This document shows, piece after piece, positions 11,455-22,141 of a stretch of DNA of 64,000 nucleotides. Position numbers and translations under genes: made by a program. Position 1 is the stretch's first letter. Every line of letters starts with the position of its first letter. The DNA is from Poa pratensis (lineage: Eukaryota; Streptophyta; Magnoliopsida; Poales; Poaceae). The stretch covers positions 85,108,325 through 85,172,324 of the forward strand of contig CAMZMU010000034.1 in assembly GCA_947311845.1 (NCBI GenBank), in the 5' to 3' direction. The notes beneath the pieces were generated by a model. That model ran no database searches. It was not told where the DNA came from and saw only the letters and a list, made by a program, of their open reading frames with translations.

Positions 11455-14400
11455 TTAGGCAGCTGCCTCGGAGGAGCTCGGAGCAGTTGGAGCGGTGCGA
11501 GGTTCAGGAGCAGTCTCGGTCGTAGGCTCGACCGAGGTCTCGGTTGCCGGCTTCTCAGAAGTGTCGGTCGTGGTCGGCTTGCAGTGTCGGTTGCTCCGGC
11601 AGCTGCAGTGTCGGTTGCTCCGGCAGCAGCAGTGTCGGTGCTCCGGCAGCAGTGTCGGGAGCTTCGACCTCGATCTCCTCATCAACATCATCTCCTCGTC
11701 TTCACCCTCTTCATCATCCTCGTCATCTTCTTCATCCTCCGAGTAGGCTGGACCAGGAAGGAAGTGTCGGGTGGGAGCATAGCTGGCCATGAAGGAGGCT
11801 GCCTCCTTGCGGCTTGCGAAAGTGTCGGATCTGAAGTCCATTTGAGCCTTGGCGCAGGGACCGCACGGCATCAAGGTTGATGGCCTCATACCAAGAGAGC
11901 ACAAATGTCAGGGCTTGATCAGCTCCGGCGCGAGCTGCAGAAGATCTCCACTCTCGGACCCTGGCCTCGGCCCCCGACAGACACTTGGACAATTCTTCAA
12001 TGCTAACTGGAGTCTGAGATCCTGGCCATAAGCTCGGTAAGCTCGGATGCCAGCATCAAGAAGATCCATGCCAATGGCCTTCAGAGGAGAAATGCGAGCG
12101 TTCAGAGCGGTCAGGTGATCTTCAATGTCCCATTCCTCCGGGATTGGGCCAGCTTCTGCTCTTTTTGCTCGTGCCTGCGGACAGTGTTGATTGCAGCGGC
12201 CTTGGAATGGGAGAAGTGATCTGAAGATAGAAAAGCTATCACCGAATTGAGTTATATACCGGCATATACTTAATGTCGGTACAAGCAATGGAAACAAAAA
12301 GAAAGATAAAGGAAACTTACTGTCCATCTCCTTGTTAAGCCGGGTGAGCTCGCGCAGCCAGATGTCGCATTTTGCCTTGAGGGCATCCAGTTCTCCTTGT
12401 GCAGGTAGCGCGAACCTCGGTCGCCTCGAGGTTTCCTTGTGCTTCTGCGCGCTTCCTCCTCTGCATCAGGGCCTTCTCAATGTCGGTCTTCTCGCCCTGG
12501 ACCCGAGCAAGTTCCTCCTGGAGCCGAGACACTTTGTATCGTTCCTTCTGGAGGGCAGTGGCGTGCGCGGCTTCCTTGTTCTTCAGCGCCTCCTGAAGCT
12601 GCTTGTGGACCTCTTGAGTTTGTTGTGGTCCAGAAGCAGCTTCTGAAATACTGCGGTCCGGGCGTTGGTACAGTCCTGAAAAGAGCAAAGGGTTAGTATG
12701 ATTTTTTGAAGATTCATGCCGGGTAAAGCTGAATGTCGCATTTTTTGAAGATTCGTGCCGAGTAAAACTCGACAAGAATCTCGGGGACTGGATGTCGGAT
12801 TTTTTGAGATTAATGATGGAAATTTTGTGAAGATTCGCGCCGAATGATCTTTACTCGGGCGAGCGTCGGTCACTCGACCCGAATCTCGGGGACTGGGGAT
12901 TATATATGTTTATCATCTATTACAAAGGAAAGAAAGGTCTGGCTGAGGAAAAAATACCTCGGCAAGCCTGCTGGCTCGAAGGGTCGAGAGTTGCAAGTTG
13001 TGCATGGCCTGAGCAAGTGCGCTGGGTCCAGCTGGATGTTGGGTGACCGGATTCGCAGAGGAGACCTCGCTAGTGTCGGCGGCATTCCAGTCCATATGGT
13101 ACTGCTTCTCCGAGCCCAAGCTATGTCCGCTTTGAGTTCGAAGCTGAGGAAAACCCCAGCTGCCAGTGGTAACTCAGGAGACAGAGGCGGTGAGAGCTTG
13201 GTGCTCCGGTGTAGTGGTTGGAGTCAACACCAATTGTTTCTCCGGATTGGCAAGTTGTTTCCCGGTGGCCACTTGACTCTGTGCCGGCTTGGGTAGTGGA
13301 GTAGCTTTCCGAGTTACTAACTCGGTGGACTTTGTGGTGGGCTTCGGCGGTGGCTGCTGCTGTTGTTGCTGCTGTTGCTGTGGCTGCTGTTGCTGTTGCT
13401 GTTGTTGGTGCTGCGGTTGCTGCTGTTGTTGTTGTTGTGGTGGTGGTTGCTGTGCGTCCGGTGTCACCGAAGTGTCGGCCCGCGGAATGTCGGAGTCCGC
13501 GGTGGGGGCACCAGAGCCAACATCTTGGTCAAGGACCACGACCTCGGGAGTGCTTTGGCCTCCTCCGAGTGCGGCATCAGAAGCCGGCAGCAGTATGACG
13601 GGTGGGGTGGCATGTACCCCGGAGTCACCTGACCGAGGTTCCGCGGCAGTCGGAAGGGGTGAGCGCATGGAGGAGGCACTCTGGTTAATTTCAAGGGCGG
13701 CACTGCATCAAGCAAGAAAAAGTGTTATTTCGGGGAATGATTATCCCGGGAGAAGGAAAAAAGGGAAGCGAGCCTGTGTTGGCAAAGAGTATCTTACCCT
13801 TGAGTAACTGGCGGTGTCTTCTTGGCCCGTTTCGGCTTAACCGCTCCTTTCTTCTGCCGCTTCGCCTTCGGTGCTGCTAGATCTGAGGATGTGGTGGTCC
13901 CGATATTCGAGGTACCGGTCTCTGCACGCTTGCGAGATCCAACTTGTTTGCCCGTGGTAGCAGGGCGTGCACTCGGAGCAGGGCCGCCCGGGTTAGCTGA
14001 TGCCGAGGATAGTGGGTGAGCGTATGCGATGGGACGAGCATCAATTATCTCTAACATTTCGCAATCATCGTCGTCCGACCAATCTCGGATTGAGGCTCGG
14101 GCTCGAGGCTTACCCGAGGTAGGGGCGCCAGCAGCCGGAATCGGCAGTTGATCCTCATCGTCCGGGTCATCTACCTCGGTGATGGCCGGGGCAGGGATAT
14201 CTTTGCCCCATTTGGCGGAGGGATCCTCTCCATCTTCAGTCTTTTGCCGAGTAAACCTCTGCAAGCCAGAAGCAATAAAACCGAGTTACTTTATGAGCCG
14301 AGTATGGGGCCGACATAAGAGTTATCTCGGCAGAAAAAAAGTATGTCGGTATAAGTTGCAAGGTTACTTACTTACTCCGGAAGCCGAGTTCTGTCATGAG

Positions 14401-16687
14401 GTTCTAGACCCCATTCCCATTCCTCGGTCATCGTCGTGCGGGCAATTGCCTTGACACGTCTTCTGACCTCGGGTTGGGTCAGCTCGTGGGTGCTGGTCCG
14501 AGTTGGATCATACTTACTGTAGGAAATATGCCCAAGAGACAATCATAGAGATGATGATATTTCAATGTATCCATGATTTATAATGTGCCTTGAATAATGT
14601 CTTGTATTGATTAGCGAGTTGAGGACTTGTCTGTGAAACTCATTACTTGTATGGTTATTCTAAATATGTCCCTAGTCGGAGTTCATGTGAGGACACACTT
14701 GAATATTAGACTAGCACATGTATTAGTAGATGACTATGTTTCACAAGTCATAGACATGGAGATGTCAAACTAATAATGTGGACTTATGTTGTGAACATAG
14801 AGTTGGGCTGACCCACCTTGAGACAATGAAGCAAACGCTCATAGCTCTCTCTCTACATGATGTGTTTGCTTTGTCCCTAGACCTGAGATTGTCGTATGTA
14901 TTTGAGATGTGAATTGACCTACTTTGGGGCTATCCAACGCTACACCGTGAAAGGGTAGCCATAAAGGTAGCTTACGGGTTTGTCATGAAACATGCTGCAA
15001 GGCATAGTCAGTCAAGATGGGATTTGCCCCTCTCTGCATGAGAGAGATATTTCTCTGGGCCCCTCGAGTGATCGGATCCAGAAATGCATGGCCATGCTAC
15101 ATAAGGTTAATGGTTAACCTAGTTTGGGATTCCGAGTCACAGAATCGAGAAAGAGAGGTCAGCTGGAGGCTTGACCTAATATCGTGAGGCAAAGGGAATG
15201 GCATAAACATTGTGATGGTTCGTCCGATACGATCTTTATGTGCGTTTGGGAGTTGGCATGTTTTGCTAGAAGCCGCTACCAACTATTGGCCGAGTAGGTG
15301 TACTCGTGTCATGTCTAAACGTGCGTGAACCTATAGGGTCACACACTTAAGGCAGTGAAGGCAGAATTCGGATTGGATCCGAGTTGGGCTGGAATAGACT
15401 CCAGAATGGGCTTCGGTTGAGGCAGCCCAATATGGGGAGGTCTATATAAGGAGAGGAGGCTGGACGTTTTAGGGTTGCCCAATTCCGCACCACAATCCAC
15501 CCAGCCACCGTCTCATCACGCCCCTGCCGCCCGCGCGGACCTAGCAGTCCGGCGAGCGGCGCCTCCACGCCGTACGTGTGGATACCGATAGAGGTGCTGC
15601 ACTTGGAGCACTTGGACGAGCCGCCGAGAGGAGCTGTTCGTGGGAGCTGTTCGTGGGAGCGACTGGATCGGAGAGGATTGTACGTCTACCCTGCCCCGAC
15701 TCGCTTCACCGACTTCGGCACGGCACAGCGCGTCTAGTGGTAATCCCGTGATCTATAACTGCAGCAGTTCCTTGGATGTCGCGGTAGAAAATTTTGATTT
15801 GCGCTAGTGTAGCCTACACGCGACCCTTCACTTACCACTCATGTGGCAAATCTTGTGAACTCGGTCTTGGAGGGGTGAGACTCGGCGGCTGATAAAGGTC
15901 CTCACGAGATCATCGCTCGTTAAGCCTGCCCCACAAGCTCCTCGACGATCTTGTGAATCTGGTTGATCTCGAGGTTCATCTCCTTCGGGTTGAGGGACCA
16001 GTTAAACTGCTCAGAGGGGGTACCAATGCTGAATATCGGCAGGTTCAGAAGGTCGACATTGTCTGGGCTCTTCACGTAGAAGAACGTGCGCTGCCATTTC
16101 CGTCATGACTCCAGGCCTTGAATCCGAGGAAAGATGGAACCTCTCCGAGGTATAATTGTAGCGGCTCCGCACGGGGTCATCTCCTTGGGGAAGTTCTTGT
16201 TTTCCAGATCCGGGACACTCTGCTTCCGGAGTTGGAAGTACTTGGCTCAAAGCTCCACGGTGGGCCAGAGTCCGAGGTATCCCTCGGAGAAAGAGACGCA
16301 CGCAGAGAGCGTGGTGATGGCATTGGCTGGAAGGTGATGGGGTTGAAGACGGAACCGATCCAAGAAAGATCGGAAGAACTGGCTCGCCGGGAGTCCAAAG
16401 CCGCGCTCGAAGTGCGCGACGAAGACCACGCGCTCGCCAGATTTCAGCTTCGGCTCGGCCTCTGTGCCGGGAATCCGGCATATTACTTGTGCCGGGATTC
16501 GCTTGGTCTGGACCAGCCAGTCTATCTCGGCTTGGGAGACATCCGAGCCTTCCCATCCGGCGCGCTCGCTTTCCTCGGTGGGAATGTCGGTAGGTTTCGG
16601 AGTAGTGCTAGTCGACATCTCGACAGTGCGGCGAGGAAGTGAGAATCGGGTGCCTGTGTCGGCGGTGGAATCTGCAAAAAAGGACAT
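11455..16687 (-). CDS. Antisense extra gene of element 1 (multi-exon, broken)
   Basis: On the strand opposite gag-pol lie open frames in one order. 16247-16687 has a domain like the Pfam 'putative gypsy type transposon' family (Transposase_28): GERVVFVAHFERGFGLP, FFRSFLDRFRLQPHHL, LSACVSFSEGYLGL. Acidic and basic low-complexity blocks follow at 13794-14264, then a polyglutamine tract at 13174-13668. A coiled-coil segment lies at 12335-12775 and a helical C-terminal part with an acidic Glu/Asp run at 11455-12327. Exon ends coincide with CTTAC-type boundaries, that is GTAAG on this strand, which suggests introns. Two in-frame TGA codons (16247-16249 and 16103-16105) stand where Trp fits, and a solo LTR splits the gene. 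Its function is unknown; such antisense genes are known from Tat-type elements. Confidence 0.65.
13356..13445 (-). repeat. Imperfect CAG/CAA repeat (polyglutamine) in the antisense gene
   Basis: On the + strand this is a TTG/CTG trinucleotide run. On the minus strand it encodes glutamine runs broken by Pro and His and flanked by Pro clusters. The mix of CAA and CAG codons and the retained frame suggest a low-complexity protein linker and not a random microsatellite. The large cysteine-rich + strand reading of the same stretch is its shadow. Confidence 0.85.
14518..15830 (+). mobile_element. Copia solo LTR (BARE/Angela-like) nested in element 1
   Basis: A 1,313-bp segment starts TGTAGGAAATATGCCCAAGAG, close to the known start of BARE/WIS/Angela LTRs, and ends ...ACCCTTCA. 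It is flanked by the perfect 5-bp duplication CTTAC (14513-14517 and 15831-15835). It has a TATATAAG promoter-like motif at about 15443-15450 and no internal domain, so it is the product of recombination between the two LTRs of a former full element. It interrupts the antisense gene of element 1. Confidence 0.92.
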
Positions 16688-17641
16688 AAGTTCACCGGCA
16701 TTGAGCTTTCTAGCATCGGCGTACCAGAGAGAAACAAGAATCCATAACCAAGAAGCTAACCAGAAGATCTACGGAGAAGGATAAATAGAAGATAAATACA
16801 ATAATCTAGGAGTTGAAACTTAGGAAGATCTGCGGAGGAACTATTGCAAGGTTAATAAGAAGGGCAGTGAAGAAAATCTAGAGGGGATCTAAGCGTGTGG
16901 ATGTGAGAGCATCTACGGAGAGGATGAACAAGTTCATCGGAGGGGATGAACACGTTCATCGGCAATGTCAAGGGCAAGGATCTTACCGAAGTTGTGGCGG
17001 CGATGCAGGGTGAGGAAGCGCAGGGCGTGCCGGAGTTGAGCGTGTCCGGTGGCGGCGCGAGGTGCTCCGGTGGGCGGTGGGCGGTGGCTCGTGAGATCCG
17101 GCGTCGTGCGGTGGCGGAGCGCACTGCGCGGCGGCGGCGATGGTGCAGGAGAGAGAGAAAGGAGAAGAGAACGGCGAAGAAGACGATATGGGTTGCCCCG
17201 CTCCCCTATTTATGGGGGTGAGGGCGTGCGGTTAGCGTTTTTACCGCGTGCGGTTCCCGTAACGGCCGCGCGGATTAACCGCGCACGATCTGCGCGGTTG
17301 CGATAATCGCGGCCGCACGATCGGCCACATCGTGGGCCACAAGGTGGTAACCGCTAGCGGCGCGGTTCGTGGCGCAGTAACTGGCGCGGAAATCGAGGAG
17401 CCGCGCTGCGGTCAAACGCACTCAAGTGCCCATGCGACGTGACAGCGCGTGACGTGGGCGGCGTGCGTGCAGAGATATGTCTGTCCGCGCACAAGAACCG
17501 AGGCAACGCGCAGCGTCTCTCTGCCATGTGCCGTGGAGAGATCTTTGGAGAGATTGTGGGAATCTTTTTGTGTCGGAGAGACCGGCACAAGAGCAGATCT
17601 CGAAGGTTGTGGGAAGTTTTGTCCTTGTAGCTTGAGACGAA

Positions 17642-17927
17642 CCGACATAAGAATGTCGGATATTTGATCAGGTTAAAGCAGTTGCCTTGTGTCGCAGAAA
17701 CCGACATAAGGGCGTATGTCGAAAGCAGTTGGAGGTTTTATCCTAATGCTTGAGGTGGACCGACACGGATATGTCGGATGATGGGTTTAAGTTGAGTTGG
17801 TTGTGAAATCTTGACTTGCTCCTTCAGCGGAGTCCTTGTGTCGAAGAAACCGACACAGGGGCGGATGTCGGAATCAGTTGGAGAGGTTATTAGTGGCTTT
17901 ACGGTTGAACCGACATAGTTATGTCGG
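17642..17927. repeat. Cluster of CCGACAY...RTGTCGG inverted repeats
   Basis: Five short hairpin-forming palindromes lie at 17642-17659, 17701-17721, 17760-17777, 17850-17871 and 17910-17927, upstream of the 3' LTR of element 1. A sixth is inside each LTR (3339-3356 in the 5' copy). Arms are 6-7 bases with 4-10-base loops. No ORF is credible across the cluster. Confidence 0.75.
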
Positions 17928-18012
17928 ATGCTTGGTGTGGTTGTTTCGGTTGATTAAACCTGCTGTGGCCCTTCATCCAAGGCTGCAGGACCTCACCAGC
18001 TTCGGGGACTAA

Positions 18013-19007
18013 TGTCGGGGTCTACTCCCGGGTAGGGTCATGGTATGGTAAAAGCTATGCCCAGATGCGGGTCAGGTTACAGTGAAAGCCGACATACCTG
18101 GACCTCAGAGGTGACCAGGGTGTGATGTAGGTGTAAACCGACATAGGCAAACCGAGGTAACCCGGGCCAGAAGGGACCGAGGTACCATGCTGGGGCAAAC
18201 CGGCATATGTTGACTGAGACTTGGAATCCGAGATAAGGGATCCGAGGCATCATGACCGACATATGTATGTCGGTATCTTGTGTGTTCTCTTGTGTGCAGG
18301 AAAGGTTATTCAGGAAAGGGAATCCGGCATAGCCATGCCGGGTTATCAAGATGAGGCACCTTATGTCGGTCGGTGGTCAGCGCTGCTGTCACATCCCGTC
18401 TGGCACGGGAGCACGGCGTGCGGTACGGCGCATGTCTGAGGTGACTGGGCTTACTATGCTGACCAAGGACGCGCGTGGGAGCAGGAGAAGGACACCGCTG
18501 ACCTCGGCTGTACTTGGAAGCAGAGATATGGGACAGGACATGGGCAAGCCATGTCCTGTCCACTGTGCAGACACAATCATGACGCGCAGGCGTGCGCGTC
18601 TGCAGTGCCGGTACGGAGATGTGATCGTTGCTAGTGGAGGGGTGCTTCCGTAACTCGGTTTAGCCTATAAATAGGGCTTCACCCCTCCTGCGTGAGGGAC
18701 AATGCCCTGAGAGACATTTCCCCCATAGCTTCATCTTCTACCTTGTGTTCATCCCATTGTTGGGATCATACAGCTCGAGGAGCAGCCTTGTACGTGTGAC
18801 ACCGAGATATACAGAGAGGGACAGGCAGGAGTAGGGGTTTTACCTCCTCACGAGGGCCCCGAACCTAGGTAGATCGTGTGTGTTCTTGTGCTTGTGAGTG
18901 CAGCTGTGTGTGCTCCTTAGCACGCTAGCCCTCTCCCGAATCCTCCAGCGCCCATCGGACCCGCTCTTTAGCCATCCTATGGCATCTGCCGTGATACCAT
19001 CACGACA
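18013..19007 (+). repeat. 3' LTR of element 1
   Basis: The LTR is 995 bp, starts TGTCGGGGTC and ends CACGACA, followed by the target duplication CTAGC (19008-19012). The bases just before it, TTCGGGGACTAA (18001-18012), are a weak polypurine tract. It carries the TATA box at 18666-18673. Confidence 0.95.
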
Positions 19008-19012
19008 CTAGC

Positions 19013-20128
19013 GGAAACGATGCCTCTCCCTGGCTCGTGTTGCATGTTGATATAGGTCGGAAAACCACCGACAGGGCATGTACAGGATACGTATTCTGAG
19101 AGGAGAAAAAAAAAGAACGGGGTAACAATCTAGCCAGAAACTGTTGCCCCAGGCCCATCCGTTTGCTAAACCATGGATGGTGGAGCGTTGGAGCTTGGAG
19201 GCCTATTATCAGTAGCTGTCATTGACGAGACGTGAAACGTTTGTCCCAAATATATTGCGAACGGCCTTCCCTGGAATTTCGCGCACGGAATGGCTTCCGG
19301 TGATCCAACTCCAAGGATCACAAACCGAACGAGCAAGCGGTTCGGCGGCGGCTCTGAACGCTCGAGGAATCGAGGTGGAGACACGTACGCGCGCGACGCC
19401 AATCTCTTCCAGGGCCCAATGCATGGAGCGGTTGGTCACGGCGCGCCCATCCACCAGTCAGCAGCAATACCGGCCTGTCCGCGAGCTAGCTTGTGCCCGT
19501 GAAAGCGTCTTCAGAGTGGCCGGTCGGTATCACCATAGTCACGGGTCGGTCGGTGAACATTATAACAAGATAGCACATTCCGCGGCGACACGGACATCCC
19601 CACACAATTATGTTGTGCACAGTGCCGATCCACCTACCAATCGTACTTACGTCTGCGCATCTCAGCAGTCAAAACTGTAGTACCTACTACTACAAGTTTC
19701 CAGCTAACAACCTTAAAAGCTTTGTCCTTCTTTGTCCTGGGAGATCTAGGAGTAAATCTCGGAGCAGTAGTACAAGAATCCATGCAGAAATTTACACAAG
19801 ACTGCTAATCTCGTCATGCGATGATTCTATCCTGTCTTTGACAGTACATCCACCTTTCGCCGATGAACAATTTGTTTTTTATTGTTATCCAAATTCCATT
19901 AAGATAAAGTCTAATTTCTATCGCAGCGAAGGGAGGCCTGTCACTGAAGGCTTGGCCCGTGTGGTGGTGTTGGGTTTCTCCCCTGTACGGATCGTTACCG
20001 ACCTGGATTAGTTAGTCACCACTATAAATAATCCACTAGTTTGAGATAAATCGAACAGTTTTAAATTCACGGTGCTCGTGGTTTTTCTCTCTTCTTCCTT
20101 GGAAGGGTTTTCCACGCTAAAATCTACT
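19013..20128. other. Gene-free unique-looking segment
   Basis: This is the continuation of the pre-insertion sequence that ends at 3096. Several ORFs under 155 codons exist, but I see no domain, no repeat partner and no codon signature in them. A CTATAAATAATCC TATA-like motif at about 20022 precedes the PR-1-like leader copy, so part of this stretch could be a promoter remnant. Confidence 0.4.
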
Positions 20129-20321
20129 CACCACGTCCCCATTCATCAACTCAAGAAGACCAAAAGGCAACGCAAGCCGAAGCCGGTACTAGTCTCTCGA
20201 TCACGGGTGCGCGCCAACGACACAATACAAACAAATCAGCTGCTTGCTCAGCATATAATTTGGCACTGCTCCATATCCAACCCCAGCCATGCTACACTCG
20301 ATTTACTCGAGAAAAATCATG
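20129..20321 (+). promoter_or_regulatory. Orphan copy of the PR-1 gene's promoter and leader
   Basis: This stretch aligns over about 190 bp with 46058-46248, the proximal promoter, leader and start codon of the PR-1-like gene. Shared landmarks in the same order are CAACTCAAGA, CCAAAAGGCAACGC, CACGGGTGC, GCCAACGACACAA, CATATAATTTGG, CATATCCAACCCC and GCTACACTCGA, ending at an ATG (20319-20321). After that ATG the PR-1 coding sequence is absent. The copy is 26 kb upstream in the same orientation. Confidence 0.85.
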
Positions 20322-20787
20322 CGGTGCGAGATTTAGGGGCTCCGGCACGCTTCCGCATCGGCACAGCGCGGGAGCTACCCGCCTCCGCGTCGTGCCGCAA
20401 CCGGGGAAACGTAGGCGGCGCTATCTCCGCGTCGTGCGAGCGGGAACTAAGCTCGACCCACCTGTTCCTCAAAGGCGGTGCACTTGCTCACGCAGGCGCG
20501 ACCACCGGGGCGCCGCCACTACCGCTCATGGACGGGCCCGCTATCGATCTACCGCCGCAGTGGACGAAGTTGCGGTCTGCTCAGTGAAATTTTCTAACCC
20601 AGTGGCGGAGCAACGAGCAACCTAGATCGCGGCGGAGGAAGAGGCAAACCCTAAACATCCCCAGAACGCATCATATAGTGGTGGCGCAACCGTTTATTTG
20701 GTGGGCCGAAATATTGTTTCCAGACCGCGCCGATATGCGGTACCTACGGGCCCATGAAATTTTTCAGATCTGCTAAAGTTGCTCTTT
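20322..20787. other. GC-rich stretch without a recognised gene
   Basis: The sequence is GC-rich with overlapping short ORFs in several frames. It may be the remnant of whatever followed the duplicated PR-1 promoter. A GGTGCGAGATTTAGGGGCT stretch right after the ATG has a weak counterpart in the 3' part of the PR-1 gene (46935-46962), too short to be sure of. Confidence 0.3.
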
Positions 20788-21579
20788 GAGCATCTCTAGC
20801 AGACCCAGAAAATTGGTATCCAGTTGAACCGAAAAAGGTTTACGGTTCAAAATTTTAATCTTACATAACAGATACTGAAAAAGGACCCTAAACCACACAC
20901 TGGACCCACGAGTTAGAGTTTTCCTTTTTCCTTTCTTCTTCTTCTTCTTCTTCCTCCCGTCTCTTCTCCCGCCGGCCGCGCCCCTGCCCTGTAGGCCCGC
21001 ACCCCTGTCCTCGCCCCGGCCAATTATTGGAGTACTAGAGCACCGGAGTCACCGGCCGTGGATGCGAGCTAGCAAGCTACTCGATCGATCGATCGATCTA
21101 GACGTGAGCTATTGCTAGCTAGCTCACCGGCCGCCCGCACCTGGTCGCGCCCGCGCCGGTCCGCACCCCGCCTACTCGTGTGGCTGCTGCGACAGTGCTC
21201 CGACAGTTTCCGTGTACGATTTGGTCAAAATCCAGTGGAATCGAGAAGCTGTGGTGAAAGACGTCTCGGATTTGGTCGGAATCCAGATGGCGCGGCGAAA
21301 GTTGGCCGGATTCCGATTTCCGGCGACTCTGTCGACGGTCGGTGACGGTTGGGCTGAAATTTTCCTTCCGCCAATCGTCGCGTGGCTTTCCAGTTTACAC
21401 AAAAAAATCTCTAAACTCAAGAGATGGAGCACGAAGGGCGAAATATCCTGCTCCCCGGATAATTTTTTTTTGTACGAGAGCTTATACGGTATCTGTTCTA
21501 TCCCGGATTTCGCCCCAGACGCGGAAAAAAGCTGTTATTTTCCAGGTTAGAGCTTATTAGGTATGTGCTAGAGATGCTC
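20788..21579. mobile_element. Element A: Harbinger-type non-autonomous TIR element
   Basis: Terminal inverted repeats GAGCATCTCTAGC (20788-20800) and GCTAGAGATGCTC (21567-21579) enclose 792 bp. The flanks are TTT on the left and TTA on the right, one base off a perfect 3-bp duplication. It contains a TTC microsatellite (about 20936-20955), a GATC repeat near 21082 and short ORFs, but no transposase. The GAGCATCTC start is shared with element B. Confidence 0.75.
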
Positions 21580-21650
21580 TTAGGGCGTGTTTGGTTTCCT
21601 GCAGCGAAAATGGCCAGTTTGCATCCGTGGTCCTGCAGGGTCTGGCCCTG

Positions 21651-22141
21651 TGACATGGGTATACATATCGGGTACCCTACCATGAGGGTATCTGGTGCAC
21701 GTGACGACTAAGTCCCAATATCGAAGAGCCTACTCGAAGCCCAAGACAAGAGGCCCAAGAAGATGGAGTACCCTCCAAGACTAGACATAGGCATAGTCGG
21801 TTTAGGCTTTCCTTATGTGTAAACTAGGTCGGTTACAAACTCCCGAGACCCAGCCTATTTAAAGGCTGGGAGGGGTACCGATCTGGGACCAAGCCATACA
21901 CGAACCACCAAAGCTCTTGCGAGATCATCAACTCGCCGGAGCTCCCTGTAATCGCATAATCCACAATCAATACCAGACAAGCAGGAAGTAGGGTCTTTAC
22001 CTCCACCCGAGGGGCCTGAACCTGGGTAAATCTTTGCCTCTGCTTGTCAGCCGACGAAACTACCAGTACTACCACGTTCTCTCCCCATAATCTCAACCCT
22101 AGGTCCTTAACCATGGGATTTGATGAGGGTACACCTCGTCA
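21651..22141 (+). repeat. 5' LTR of element 2
   Basis: The LTR is 491 bp, TGACATGGG...CTCGTCA. A TATTTAAA motif at 21856-21863 lies at the expected promoter position. The gag ATG (22113-22115) is inside this LTR. Confidence 0.95.

Larger units (their letters stand above)
3097..19007 (+). mobile_element. Element 1: Ty3/gypsy (Tat-type) LTR retrotransposon
   Basis: The element is 15,911 bp long with TG...CA LTRs and a 5-bp target duplication CTAGC at 3092-3096 and 19008-19012. The order of domains is gag, protease, reverse transcriptase, RNase H, a second RNase H-like domain, integrase, and then a long region with an antisense gene before the 3' LTR. This order, the two RNase H domains and the antisense extra ORFs fit the plant Tat branch (family knowledge). 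The + strand reading frames carry many frameshifts, so it is unlikely to be autonomous. Its LTRs differ at roughly 21 positions by eye count plus about six one-base homopolymer differences. A Copia solo LTR has since inserted at 14518. Confidence 0.95.

Noticed and set aside
13289..13807. Cysteine-cluster ORF (runs of C) on the + strand
   Set aside because: It is the complement reading of the CAG/CAA repeat that encodes polyglutamine in the antisense gene.
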